From Microbacterium arborescens (lineage in GTDB: Bacteria > Actinomycetota > Actinomycetes > Actinomycetales > Microbacteriaceae), in NCBI GenBank assembly GCA_003339645.1, contig QNUV01000041.1, positions 1-64,000 of the forward strand: a stretch of DNA of 64,000 bases. The letters run 5' to 3'. How positions within the stretch are numbered: the stretch's first letter is position 1; each line of letters starts with the position of its first letter. Position numbers and translations under genes: made by a program. Under the pieces are notes generated by a model, which saw only the letters and a program-made list of their open reading frames with translations, was not told where the DNA came from and searched no databases. Below, piece after piece: positions 25,151-33,806 of this stretch.

Positions 25151-26626
25151 TCAGGGGCGGACGATGTCGAGCGGCATCGTCGAGGTGTCGATGCGCGGAT
25201 CGTCGTCCTGCCCGGCGACGAGAGCCTCGGCCTCGGCGATCGTCTCGACCGTCGGCACGGAGCCGAGGAGGGGCCGCTGGGCCGTCTCGCGCATCGCGAA
25301 GAGCGCGACGGCGGCGAGAGCCGAGAAGAACATGATGTAGAACGCCGGCATGTACGTGTTGCCCGTCCACTCGATGAGCGCCTGGCTGAACAGCGGGGTC
25401 GTGCCGCCGAAGAGCGAAACGGCCAGGTTGTAAGCGATGCCCATCGCGCCGAAGCGGGTGGCGGTGGGGAACAGTGCAGGAAGGGCGCTCGCCGAGATCG
25501 CGACGAACAGCGCCACCGGCACCGCGATGATGCCCAGCGCGATGAAGACCGCCCACAGCTCGCCGATCTGCATGATCGCGAACGCCGGCACCGTCAGGAC
25601 GAGCGACGCTCCGATCGCGAATGCGTAGATGCGCCGCCGGCCGAAGCGGTCGCTGAGCCGGCCGACGAAGGGCAGGGTCGCCGACATCACCACGAGCACG
25701 GGAACCGTCGCCACCGCGGCGGAGAGGTTCGAGAGTCCGACCTCCTTCTCGAGGTAGGTCGGCATGTAGCTGGTCAGCGCGTAGCCGGCCGTGTTGGTCG
25801 CCGCGACGATCGCCACGGCGACGAGGATCGTCCGCCAGTGGTGGCGCAGGATGCCGCCGATGCCGTGACGAGCCATCGGGTCGTCCTTGCTGGGTGCCGC
25901 GGCCGACTCCGACTCCTGCTCGAACGCCGGGGTCTCCGGGATGCGCAGGCGGAACCAGATGGCGACGATGCCGAGCGGGATGGCGACGAGGAACGGGATG
26001 CGCCAGCCGCCGTCGACCATCGCGTCGGGGCCCCAGAGTCCCTGCGTGACGAGGGTGGTCAGCGCGACGACCGTGGCGCCGGCGGCGAAGCCGACGTACG
26101 AGCCGACGTCGAGCCACGAGGCCCAGAAGCCCCGCGAGCGGTCGGGTGAGAACTCGGTCACGTACGTCGAGGCCCCGGCGTACTCGCCGCCGGTCGAGAA
26201 GCCCTGCACCATCTTCAGCACATACAGGGGCACGACCGCCCAGATGCCGATCTGCGCCGAGGTCGGCAGCAGGCCGATGAGCGCGGTCGCGGTCGCCATC
26301 ATCGCCATCGTCAGGAACAGGACCTTCTGCCGCCCGATCCGGTCGCCGAGGGGGCCGAGCACGATCCCGCCCAGGGGACGCACGAGGAACGACACGGCGA
26401 AGCCGAGGAGGGTCACCAGCAGGCCCCACGGGTCGGGGATGTCCTCGGCGAAGACGACGGTGAGCGTCACGGCGAGGTAGCCGTAGATGCCGAAGTCGAA
26501 CCATTCCATGAAGTTGCCGACGACGGTGCCCGAGATGGCGGTTCGGACCTTCTTGCGTTCGACGACGATGACGTCGTCGACCTCAAGACGTCGGCGGGCG
26601 GGCCGCTTCGTGCGCGTGCGTGACAT
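25151..26626 (-). CDS. MHS-family MFS symporter (ProP/ShiA type)
   Basis: The 491-residue protein has 12 hydrophobic segments. GNFMEWFDFGIYGYLAVTLTVVF near residue 35 is the classical start of metabolite:H+ symporters, and GPLGDRIGRQKVLFLTM is MFS motif A. Substrates in the family include proline, betaine, shikimate and dicarboxylates; I cannot choose. GGAGGAGAACCGAAT gives a strong Shine-Dalgarno for ATG 26626. It is convergent with the HerA-like gene. Confidence 0.88.
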   Translation of the reverse strand: MSRTRTKRPARRRLEVDDVIVVERKKVRTAISGTVVGNFMEWFDFGIYGYLAVTLTVVFAEDIPDPWGLLVTLLGFAVSFLVRPLGGIVLGPLGDRIGRQKVLFLTMAMMATATALIGLLPTSAQIGIWAVVPLYVLKMVQGFSTGGEYAGASTYVTEFSPDRSRGFWASWLDVGSYVGFAAGATVVALTTLVTQGLWGPDAMVDGGWRIPFLVAIPLGIVAIWFRLRIPETPAFEQESESAAAPSKDDPMARHGIGGILRHHWRTILVAVAIVAATNTAGYALTSYMPTYLEKEVGLSNLSAAVATVPVLVVMSATLPFVGRLSDRFGRRRIYAFAIGASLVLTVPAFAIMQIGELWAVFIALGIIAVPVALFVAISASALPALFPTATRFGAMGIAYNLAVSLFGGTTPLFSQALIEWTGNTYMPAFYIMFFSALAAVALFAMRETAQRPLLGSVPTVETIAEAEALVAGQDDDPRIDTSTMPLDIVRP

Positions 26627-26868
26627 ATTCGGTTCTCCTCCGGCAGCGTCGCCGGGCTCGGGTCGCCAGACGACTGTCCTTCGCTCACGGGAGCGTAGAC
26701 CCCGGTGCCGGGGCGGGCGCAATCTCGCGCGGGGGCGTTGCGATCCGGCGCATCGCCGCCTATCGCGCGCGCGTGAGGCGACGCGGGCACAGTGCCCGGG
26801 CGGCAACGGGCGATCCGTCACATGTCAAGTCGTGTCGGTCGGGACCGGTCCGCGCCTACCGTCTGATC

Positions 26869-28482
26869 ATGACCGAGCTGACCGCACCTACCGGACACGA
26901 GCCCGAGCTGCAGGCGCAGCCCCGACCGGACGGATCGGCGCCGCGAGCCCTCGTCCTGGGCGCCACCGGATACATCGGCGGACGGCTCGTGCCACGTCTC
27001 GTCGCGGCGGGATACCGCGTGCGCGTGCTGGCGCGCACGCCCGAACGCGTCGCGAGCTTTCCGTGGGGCGACGCCGTCGAGATCGTGGGCGGCTCGGCCG
27101 ACGACGCGGATGCCGTCGCCGAGGCCGTGTCCGACGTGGACGTCGTCTACTACCTGATCCACTCGATGGGGGCGGGGGCAGGCTTCGAGGAGGCCGACGA
27201 ACGGGCCGCCCGCACGGTCGCCGATGCGGCGGCGGCGGCATCCGTGAAGCGCATCGTCTATCTCGGCGGCCTCCACCCCTCCGATGCCGAGTTGTCGCCG
27301 CACCTGCGCTCGCGCGTGGAGGTCGGCGAGATCCTGCTGGAGTCCGGCGTGCCGACCCTCGTGCTGCAGGCGGGCGTCGTCATCGGGTCGGGGTCGGCGT
27401 CGTTCGAGATGGTGCGTCACCTCACCGACGTGCTGCCGTACATGCCGGCGCCCAAGTGGGTGCGAAACCGCATCCAGCCGATCGCGGTCCGCGACGTGCT
27501 GCACTACCTGCTCGGCGCGGCGCGCGTGGATCCCGATCTGAACCGCGCCGTCGACATCGGCGGTCCCGACGTGCTGCGCTACGGGCAGATGATGAACGGA
27601 TACGCCCTCGAGGCGGGCCTGCGGCAGCGGGCGATCGCGGCCCTGCCGGTGCTCACACCCGGGCTCGCCTCGCACTGGGTGAACCTCGTGACGCCCGTGC
27701 CACGCGCCATCGCACGCCCGCTCATCGCGTCGCTCCAGAACGAGTGCGTCATGGACGACCACGACATCGACGACATCATCCCGCAGCCCGAGGGAGGCCT
27801 GACCTCGTACCGGACGAGCGTGCGGCTGGCGCTCGGCCGGGTGGATGCCGACGAGGTCGAGACGAGCTGGCAGGACGCCGACGTGCTCGGCGCGCCGAGC
27901 GATCCGCTGCCAAGCGACCCCGAGTGGGCGGGCCGGACCGTCTTCACCGACGAGCGCTCCGCCGACACGAGCGCCTCGCCCGAGCGGCTCTGGGAGGTCA
28001 TCGCCGGCATCGGCGGCACGAACGGCTGGTACTCGGCGCGCGCGCTGTGGGAGATCCGCGGCTGGATGGACCGCCTGGTCGGCGGCATCGGCCTCGCGCG
28101 CGGGCGCCGCAGCCGGGGCAAGGTTCGGGTCGGGGACGCGATCGACTTCTGGCGTGTCGAGGCCGTCGAGGAGGGGCGCCTGCTGCGTCTGCGTGCCGAG
28201 ATGCGGGTGCCGGGGGAGGCCTGGCTCGAGCTGAAGGTCGCGCCGCGCGAGGGCGGTGCCCGGTACGAGCAGCGCGCGATCTTCTTCCCGCGCGGTCTGG
28301 CCGGGCGACTGTACTGGCTCGGCGTTCTGCCGTTCCACGGGCTCATCTTCACCGCGATGGCGACGCGCATCACCGAGATGGCAGAAGGAAAGGTCGAGGA
28401 AGGGCGGATCGCCGTCGAGAACACCCACGCCGACGACGACACCGCGCGAGCGGGTGCGGACGCCCCTAGGGTGGGGTCGTGA
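26869..28482 (+). CDS. NAD(P)-binding SDR-like protein with C-terminal DUF2867 domain
   Basis: The 537-residue protein has an N-terminal Rossmann fold (LVLGATGYIGGRLVPRLVAAGYRVRVLAR, residues 25-53; VDVVYYLIHSMG near 93) of the atypical NmrA-like group. From about residue 365 a DUF2867 domain follows (TSASPERLWEVIAGIGGTNGWYSARALWEIRGWMDRLVGG). Known relatives are uncharacterised. TACCGT, six bases and ATG indicates a leaderless mRNA. Its stop overlaps the mog start (GTGA), although mog also seems to have its own promoter. A redox role on a lipid-like substrate is only a guess. Confidence 0.83.
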   Translation: MTELTAPTGHEPELQAQPRPDGSAPRALVLGATGYIGGRLVPRLVAAGYRVRVLARTPERVASFPWGDAVEIVGGSADDADAVAEAVSDVDVVYYLIHSMGAGAGFEEADERAARTVADAAAAASVKRIVYLGGLHPSDAELSPHLRSRVEVGEILLESGVPTLVLQAGVVIGSGSASFEMVRHLTDVLPYMPAPKWVRNRIQPIAVRDVLHYLLGAARVDPDLNRAVDIGGPDVLRYGQMMNGYALEAGLRQRAIAALPVLTPGLASHWVNLVTPVPRAIARPLIASLQNECVMDDHDIDDIIPQPEGGLTSYRTSVRLALGRVDADEVETSWQDADVLGAPSDPLPSDPEWAGRTVFTDERSADTSASPERLWEVIAGIGGTNGWYSARALWEIRGWMDRLVGGIGLARGRRSRGKVRVGDAIDFWRVEAVEEGRLLRLRAEMRVPGEAWLELKVAPREGGARYEQRAIFFPRGLAGRLYWLGVLPFHGLIFTAMATRITEMAEGKVEEGRIAVENTHADDDTARAGADAPRVGS

Positions 28483-28955
28483 GCCGTTCCGCCGCCGTCA
28501 TCACCGTGTCCGATCGCTCGGCCCGGGGTGAGCGTCCGGATGCGGCCGGTCCCGTCGCCGTCGAGGCCTTGCGCGCCGCGGGATGGGACTGCGCCGACGC
28601 CGCCGTCGTCGCCGACGGTGCCGCCTCGGTGGCCGGGGCGCTGCGGGCCGCGATCGCAGGCGGAGCGCGTCTGATCGTCACGACCGGCGGAACCGGCGTG
28701 GCGCCGCGCGACGAGACTCCCGAAGGCACCGGCGAGGTCATCGAGCGTGAGCTGCCCGGCGTGGCCGAAGAGCTGCGCCGGCGCGGTGTAGCCGAGACGC
28801 CCACGGCCGTCCTCTCACGCGGGCGAGCAGGGGTGGCCGGGCGAACGCTCATCGTGAACCTGCCGGGGTCGCCACGCGCCGTGGCATCCGGTATCGACGT
28901 GGTGACGGGGATCGCCGGGCACGTCGTCGCTCAGCTCGACGGGCACGATCACTGA
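28479..28955 (+). CDS. mog: Molybdopterin adenylyltransferase-type protein (MogA/MoaB)
   Basis: The 158-residue protein belongs to the MogA/MoaB group that adenylates molybdopterin before molybdenum insertion. It shows ITVSDRSARGERPDAAGP at the start, LIVTTGGTGVAPRDETPE near residue 70 (the GGTG nucleotide loop) and NLPGSPRAV near 127. GTG 28479 overlaps the preceding stop by four bases and also lies six bases after TAGGGT, so it can be expressed independently. moaE follows with a one-base overlap. Confidence 0.93.
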   Translation: MSRSAAVITVSDRSARGERPDAAGPVAVEALRAAGWDCADAAVVADGAASVAGALRAAIAGGARLIVTTGGTGVAPRDETPEGTGEVIERELPGVAEELRRRGVAETPTAVLSRGRAGVAGRTLIVNLPGSPRAVASGIDVVTGIAGHVVAQLDGHDH

Positions 28956-29383
28956 TGGGCGAGATCCGCATCGCCCGCATCACCGCGGAGCCCCTCGACG
29001 TCTCCCAGCATCTCGCGGCCGTCGATTCCCCCGCCATCGGGGCCGTGACGAGCTTCGTCGGGACCGTGCGCGATCACGACCCGGATGCCGCTGGCGCGGT
29101 CTCGGCGCTGCACTACGAGGCTCACCCCGACGCCGAGACGACACTGCGGGCCATCGCTGCGGCCGTGCTCGGCGACCGCGACGGCATCGTGGCGGTCAGT
29201 CACCGCATCGGCGACCTCGCGGTGGGGGATGCCGCCGTCGTCATCGCGGTGGGCACGGCGCACCGGGGCGACGCATTCGAGGTGTGCCGCGAGCTGATCG
29301 AGGCGATCAAGCGCGAGCTGCCGATCTGGAAGCAGCAGATCGAGGCGGACGGCACGACGGCGTGGAAGGGGATCGGCGGCTGA
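28955..29383 (+). CDS. moaE: Molybdopterin synthase catalytic subunit MoaE
   Basis: MoaE with thiocarboxylated MoaD converts cyclic pyranopterin monophosphate to molybdopterin. The 142-residue product has GAVTSFVGTVRDHD near 30, ALHYEAHPDAE near 52, VSHRIGDLAVGDAAVVIAV near 86 and the catalytic lysine region IKRELPIWKQQ near 120. ATG overlaps the mog stop by one base. The moaD gene converges from the other strand. Confidence 0.96.
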   Translation: MGEIRIARITAEPLDVSQHLAAVDSPAIGAVTSFVGTVRDHDPDAAGAVSALHYEAHPDAETTLRAIAAAVLGDRDGIVAVSHRIGDLAVGDAAVVIAVGTAHRGDAFEVCRELIEAIKRELPIWKQQIEADGTTAWKGIGG

Positions 29384-29404
29384 TCCTCTCAGACGGCGGG
29401 TGAC

Positions 29405-29638
29405 TCAGCCGCCGGCGAAGGGCGGGAGGATGTCGACGGTGACGTCGGGGCCGATCTCGCTGGAGTCGGCGGCGCGTGCGCCGTCGACCAGGACGGCGCA
29501 TTTCGGCAGGATCGCCGCCAGCCCGGGATGCTCCCGCGACAGTGCGTCGCGCAGAGCGCCGAGGCTGTTCTCGGAGCGAACCTCCTCGCTCCGTCCCGCG
29601 CGCTCGGCAGCCGCGGCGAAGTAGCGGACGCGCGCCAT
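29405..29638 (-). CDS. moaD: Molybdopterin synthase sulfur carrier MoaD
   Basis: The 77-residue ubiquitin-like protein begins VRYFAAAAERAGR and ends PPFAGG; the terminal Gly-Gly is adenylated by MoeB and carries sulfur as a thiocarboxylate. Length is normal. The start overlaps the moaC stop by one base, making it the last gene of the moeB-moeA-moaC-moaD operon. Confidence 0.95.
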   Translation of the reverse strand: MARVRYFAAAAERAGRSEEVRSENSLGALRDALSREHPGLAAILPKCAVLVDGARAADSSEIGPDVTVDILPPFAGG

Positions 29639-30117
29639 CAGGCGCCCTCGCCGGGGCGCTGCCAGTCGCCGCTGCGGCCGCCGGACTTCGCGGTGATGCG
29701 GATGTTCTCGATCGAGGTCGCCTTATCGATGCCCTTCACCATGTCGACGACGGCGAGGGCGGCGACCGAGACCGAGGTGAGCGCCTCCATCTCGACGCCG
29801 GTGCGGTCGGCGGTGCGCGCGGTCGCCTCGATCTCGATGCCCGCGTCGGTGATGTCGAGGTCGACGACGACCCCGTGCACCCCGATCACATGGGCGAGGG
29901 GGAGAAGCTCCGGCGTGCGCTTGGCTGCCTGGATGCCGGCGATGCGCGCGACGGCGAGGACGTCGCCCTTCGGCACCGTGCCGTCGCGGAGGGATGCGAC
30001 GACCTCGGGCGAGCAGCGGACGAACCCGCGAGCCGTCGCAGCGCGGACGGTCGGCTGCTTCGCGGTGACGTCGACCATGCGAGCGTGACCGGCGTCGTCG
30101 AGGTGAGTGAAGCTCAT
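29638..30117 (-). CDS. moaC: Cyclic pyranopterin monophosphate synthase MoaC
   Basis: MoaC acts with MoaA in the first step of molybdenum cofactor synthesis. The 159-residue product shows MVDVTAKQPTVRAATARG, KGDVLAVARIAGIQAAKRTPELLPLAH and GVEMEALTSVSVAALAVVDMVKGIDK, all standard. The start is four bases after the moeA stop with GGAAGG in front. MoaA itself is encoded about 12.5 kb away at 42641. Confidence 0.97.
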   Translation of the reverse strand: MSFTHLDDAGHARMVDVTAKQPTVRAATARGFVRCSPEVVASLRDGTVPKGDVLAVARIAGIQAAKRTPELLPLAHVIGVHGVVVDLDITDAGIEIEATARTADRTGVEMEALTSVSVAALAVVDMVKGIDKATSIENIRITAKSGGRSGDWQRPGEGA

Positions 30118-30121
30118 GCCC

Positions 30122-31372
30122 TCATCCTTCCAGCAGCAGGACCTCGACGAGGTCGCCGGGCTCGACGACGGCCGTCTCGGCCGGGACGACCGCGTACGCC
30201 TCGGCGAGGGCGAGGGCGCCCGCCAGGTGCGAGCCCGAGCCGCCCGGTGTCGCCGGGCGCACGCGCCACCGTGCGGGATCGCTGCGGTCGATGACCGCGG
30301 GAAGGTACTGCCGGCGCCCCGGCGGTGTGTGCCAGGATTCGGCAGCGGGAAGACGCAACGCGGGCCGGTGGAGGTCTGAGCGGCCCTGGAGGGCGAGCAG
30401 GGCGGGGCGCACGAACACGTCGAATGACACCGCCGCGCTCACCGGATTGCCCGGCAGGCCGAAGACGAGGGTTCCCGACGGCAGGACCCCGAAGGCCTGC
30501 GGCTTGCCCGGCTGCATCGCCACCCGCGAGAAGCGCAGCGCGTCGCCGAGCTCGGTCTTGACGACCTCGTAAGCGCCCGCGCTCACCCCTCCCGAGGTGA
30601 TGACGACATCCGCGCGGGATCCTCCGGTCGTCGCTGCGGCGATCTCGCGACGGAACGCGCTGCCGCCGTCGTCGACGTGCACACGGCGGACGACGTCGCC
30701 GCCCGCCTGACGGACGAGCGTCTCGAGCAGCAGACCGTTGGACTCGGGAATCTGCCCGCGGGAGCGGGGAAGACCGGGCTCGACCAGTTCGCTGCCGGTC
30801 GAGATGACGACGACGTGCGGTGCCTCCGAGACCGTGACCCGCGCGATGTCGGCGGCAGCGAGGGCGGCGAGCTGCCGAGGGCCGAGCGGCACACCGGAGT
30901 CCAGCACCGTATCGCCGGGGCGGATGTCGTCGTGCGCGCGCCGGAGGAACACGCCCCGCCGGGCGGGGGCCGCGAGCACGCGCGCGGTCGTCAGCGAATC
31001 GTCGAGGCCCCCCGCGGTGTCTTCGAACGGCACGATCGTGTCGGCGTCCGTCGGCACCGGGGCGCCCGTCATGATGCGCGCGGCCTGCCCGGGGCTCAGG
31101 GACGGATCGTCGGCGGAGCCGGCCGGCAGGTCGGCGACGACCGCCAGATCGACGGGGTGCTCGGGCGACGCGCCCGCGACGTCGTCGAAGCGCACGGCGA
31201 AACCGTCCATCGCCGAGTTGTCGAAGTCGGGGATACCCCCGCGGGCGACGGCGGCCTCGCGAAGGACGCAGCCGGCGGCATCGGCGAGCCCGACCGTGCG
31301 GGTCGGCAGCGGGCGGACGGCGGCGAGGACGTCGGCGAGCTGCTCCTCGACGGTGCGCAGCCCGCCGCTCAC
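30122..31372 (-). CDS. moeA: Molybdopterin molybdenumtransferase MoeA
   Basis: MoeA inserts molybdate into adenylated molybdopterin. The 416-residue protein has PDFDNSAMDGFAVRF near residue 60, a MoCF-like domain with VVISTGSELVEPG and ITSGGVSAGAYE, and FGLPGNPVSAAVSFDVFVRPAL. GTG 31372 overlaps the moeB stop by four bases; this start gives VSGGLRTVEEQL, matching the usual N-terminus. It belongs to the four-gene Moco operon on the minus strand. Confidence 0.95.
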   Translation of the reverse strand: MSGGLRTVEEQLADVLAAVRPLPTRTVGLADAAGCVLREAAVARGGIPDFDNSAMDGFAVRFDDVAGASPEHPVDLAVVADLPAGSADDPSLSPGQAARIMTGAPVPTDADTIVPFEDTAGGLDDSLTTARVLAAPARRGVFLRRAHDDIRPGDTVLDSGVPLGPRQLAALAAADIARVTVSEAPHVVVISTGSELVEPGLPRSRGQIPESNGLLLETLVRQAGGDVVRRVHVDDGGSAFRREIAAATTGGSRADVVITSGGVSAGAYEVVKTELGDALRFSRVAMQPGKPQAFGVLPSGTLVFGLPGNPVSAAVSFDVFVRPALLALQGRSDLHRPALRLPAAESWHTPPGRRQYLPAVIDRSDPARWRVRPATPGGSGSHLAGALALAEAYAVVPAETAVVEPGDLVEVLLLEG

Positions 31373-32472
31373 GACTGCCACCGCGCGAGTCCGCCCGCGA
31401 GCACGGATGCCGCGACACCGCGGCTCCGGAGGACATCGGCCGCGCGATGGGCTCGGATGCCGTGCGCGCACACGACCACGACCCGCTCGGCGTCGACGCG
31501 GTCAGGGGCCGCGAGCAGTTCTCCCAGCGGCAACACCACCGATCCGGGAAGCACGCCGGTCGCCGTCTCGTGGGGCTCGCGTACATCGAGCACCACCGCA
31601 CCGGCGGACTGCTGCGCTCGGAGCTGGTCGAGATCGACCTCGGGCGCCGCCGTCCACGTCCGCTCGGGTGGGGTCGGCGGAACGGGGGCCTGCGATAGCG
31701 CACTCGACGCCGCGCGCAGCGGCACCTCGCTCTGGGTGCCGGTGAGGGCGTCGACGACGACGAGCCGGCCCAGGAGCGGCTCGCCCACTCCGGTGATGAG
31801 CTTGATCGCCTCGGTCGCGAGCATCCCGCCCACCGTCATGCAGAGCGAGCCGAGCACGCCGACCTCGGCGCACGTCGGCAGGTCGTCGGCGCTGCCGGCC
31901 GGGTAGAGATCGTCGAGGCCGATCGCCGGTACGCCTTCGGGCGGCGCGGTCCAGAAGACGGTGACCTGCGCGTGGAACTCCTGGATCACGCCCCAGACGA
32001 GCGGCAGCCCGAGCGAAGCGCACGCGGCGGCCACGACGGTGCGGGTCTCGAACGTGTCGGTGCCGTCGATGACGAGGTCGCTCCCCGCCAGCAGCCGCGA
32101 CGCGTTGGTGGCATCCAGCCGCTCCCGACGCGTCTCGATCCGGGTCTCGGGGGAGAGCGCGGCGGCGGCGCGCACGGCGGAGACGACCTTCGGCGAACCG
32201 ACGTCGTCGACCCGGTGGATGACCTGGCGCTGGAGGTTGGCGTACTCGACCTCGTCGTCGTCGATGACGGTGATCGTCCCGACTCCGGCAGCTGCGAGGG
32301 CGAGGATCACCGGCGAGCCGAGGCCTCCTGCGCCGACGACGGCGACGTGGGAGGCCGCGAGTCGCCGCTGCCCCTGGTCGCCGAGGCCCGCGAGGACGGC
32401 GTGCCTCGCGGTGCGCTCGCGCTCGCGATCCGACAGAGGCCCGGTGGCGGCGACAAGAGGCGGGACGGTCAT
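31369..32472 (-). CDS. moeB: MoaD adenylyltransferase MoeB with C-terminal rhodanese domain
   Basis: MoeB adenylates MoaD, and fused rhodanese domains supply sulfur. The 367-residue protein has the ThiF/E1 nucleotide motif VAVVGAGGLGSPVILALAAAGVG near 44, DDDEVEYANLQRQ near 70, a central cysteine in PTCAEVGVLGS, and a rhodanese domain from about 265 with active-site VVVVCAHGIRAHRAA. ATG 32472 is six bases after TAGCCT, so the transcript is likely leaderless and this gene heads the moeB-moeA-moaC-moaD operon. Confidence 0.93.
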   Translation of the reverse strand: MTVPPLVAATGPLSDRERERTARHAVLAGLGDQGQRRLAASHVAVVGAGGLGSPVILALAAAGVGTITVIDDDEVEYANLQRQVIHRVDDVGSPKVVSAVRAAAALSPETRIETRRERLDATNASRLLAGSDLVIDGTDTFETRTVVAAACASLGLPLVWGVIQEFHAQVTVFWTAPPEGVPAIGLDDLYPAGSADDLPTCAEVGVLGSLCMTVGGMLATEAIKLITGVGEPLLGRLVVVDALTGTQSEVPLRAASSALSQAPVPPTPPERTWTAAPEVDLDQLRAQQSAGAVVLDVREPHETATGVLPGSVVLPLGELLAAPDRVDAERVVVVCAHGIRAHRAADVLRSRGVAASVLAGGLARWQS

Positions 32473-32591
32473 GGGATCAGGCTAGACGCGCGCGGGGGCA
32501 ACCCGGGCGGACGGGAGGCGAGGCGTCACACGCATCCGTGAATGCGGCGGATTCGGCCCCGTCGGTCCGCAGATGCGGGTAAGTTCAGTGC

Positions 32592-32984
32592 ATGACGGCA
32601 TACCGAATCTCGGAGGCGGCGCGCCTGCTCGGCGTCAGTGACGACACCGTGCGCCGCTGGATCGACCACGGCGTCCTCCCGGTCACCGATGAAAGCCCCG
32701 CACGGGTGCCGGGCGACGCGCTCGCCGCCCACGCGGTCGAGCTGGCTTCGGCCGCAGCCGACCCGTCGGACCGGCTTTCGAGCGCCCGCAACCGATTCGT
32801 CGGCCTCGTCACCCGCGTGCAGATCGACGGCGTGATGGCGCAGGTCGACGTGCAGTCCGGACCGCACCGGATCGTGTCGCTGATGTCGGCCGAGGCGGCG
32901 CGCGAGCTCGAGCTCGAGCCCGGGTCTCTCGCCGTCGCCGTCGTCAAGGCCACCACCGTCGTCGTCGAGACCCCGAAGGACTGA
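32592..32984 (+). CDS. HTH-TOBE molybdate-responsive regulator-like protein
   Basis: The 130-residue protein joins a MerR/excisionase-like helix-turn-helix (YRISEAARLLGVSDDTVRRWIDHG, residues 4-27) to a molybdate-binding TOBE/Mop domain (SARNRFVGLVTRVQIDGVMAQVDVQ; residues 64-125). It lies three bases before modA and starts six bases after TAAGTT, so it heads the mod operon as a leaderless gene. A role as molybdate sensor for modABC is inferred from domains and position; classical ModE has a different winged helix. Confidence 0.85.
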   Translation: MTAYRISEAARLLGVSDDTVRRWIDHGVLPVTDESPARVPGDALAAHAVELASAAADPSDRLSSARNRFVGLVTRVQIDGVMAQVDVQSGPHRIVSLMSAEAARELELEPGSLAVAVVKATTVVVETPKD

Positions 32985-32987
32985 GCC

Positions 32988-33806
32988 GTGCGCACCCGAC
33001 GAACGAGCCTCGCCGCCCTCGCCGCCGCCCTGCTCCTCCTGGCCGGATGCGCCGCGGGCGGAGGCCCCGACGCGGGGACGGATGCCGCGCCCGGCGTCGC
33101 GGAGTCGGAGTCCGGGTCCGCGGCCCCCGACATCTCAGGCGAGGTCACCGTGTTCGCCGCGGCGTCGCTGAAGGCGGGCTTCGACGAGCTGGCTGTGCGG
33201 TTCGAGCAGCGGCATCCGACGGTCGCCATCTCGCCCATCAGCTACGACGGGTCGTCGACGCTCGCGACGCAGCTGACCGAGGGCGCCCCCGCCGACGTGT
33301 TCGCCTCGGCCGACGAGGCGAACATGCAGAAGGTCGTCGCGGCCGGGCTCGCGGCCGACCCGCAGATCTTCGCGACGAACCGCCTCACCCTCGTCGTGCC
33401 CGCCGGCAACCCCGGCGCGGTCGCCGGCCTCGCCGACCTCGCGGACGCCGGCCGCACCGTCGTGCTGTGCGCACAGGCGGTGCCGTGCGGGGCGGCGTCG
33501 GAGACGCTTCTCAGCGACGCCGGTGTCACGGCGAGCGTCGACAGCTACGAGCAGAACGTCACGGCCGTATTGACGAAGGTCGCCGGCGGCGAAGCCGATG
33601 CGGGGCTCGTCTACGTCACGGATGCCGCCCTGACCGACGACGTCGAGATCGTCGACACTCCCGGCGCCGACGAGGTGGTCAACCGCTATCCGATCGCCGC
33701 GCTGGCCGGCGCCCGTGCGCCCGAGGCCGCCGAGCAGTTCGTCGCCTACGTGCTGTCTGCGGACGGCCAGGCGGTGCTCCGCCGTCTCGGGTTCGGGGCG
33801 CCGTGA
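32988..33806 (+). CDS. modA: Molybdate ABC transporter binding lipoprotein ModA
   Basis: The 272-residue protein has a lipoprotein signal (LAALAAALLLLAGC, Cys about residue 21) and a ModA fold with VFAAASLKAGFDELAVRFEQRHP and YDGSSTLATQLTEGAPADVFASADEANM. It binds molybdate or tungstate outside the cell. GTG 32988 is preceded by GAAGGA. Its stop overlaps the modB start (GTGA). Neighbouring Moco genes confirm molybdate as the substrate. Confidence 0.95.
   Translation: MRTRRTSLAALAAALLLLAGCAAGGGPDAGTDAAPGVAESESGSAAPDISGEVTVFAAASLKAGFDELAVRFEQRHPTVAISPISYDGSSTLATQLTEGAPADVFASADEANMQKVVAAGLAADPQIFATNRLTLVVPAGNPGAVAGLADLADAGRTVVLCAQAVPCGAASETLLSDAGVTASVDSYEQNVTAVLTKVAGGEADAGLVYVTDAALTDDVEIVDTPGADEVVNRYPIAALAGARAPEAAEQFVAYVLSADGQAVLRRLGFGAP

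Noticed and set aside
32473-32591. Molybdenum cofactor riboswitch upstream of moeB/mod
   Set aside because: The gap is only 119 bases, both flanking genes look leaderless, and no suitable conserved structure is apparent.
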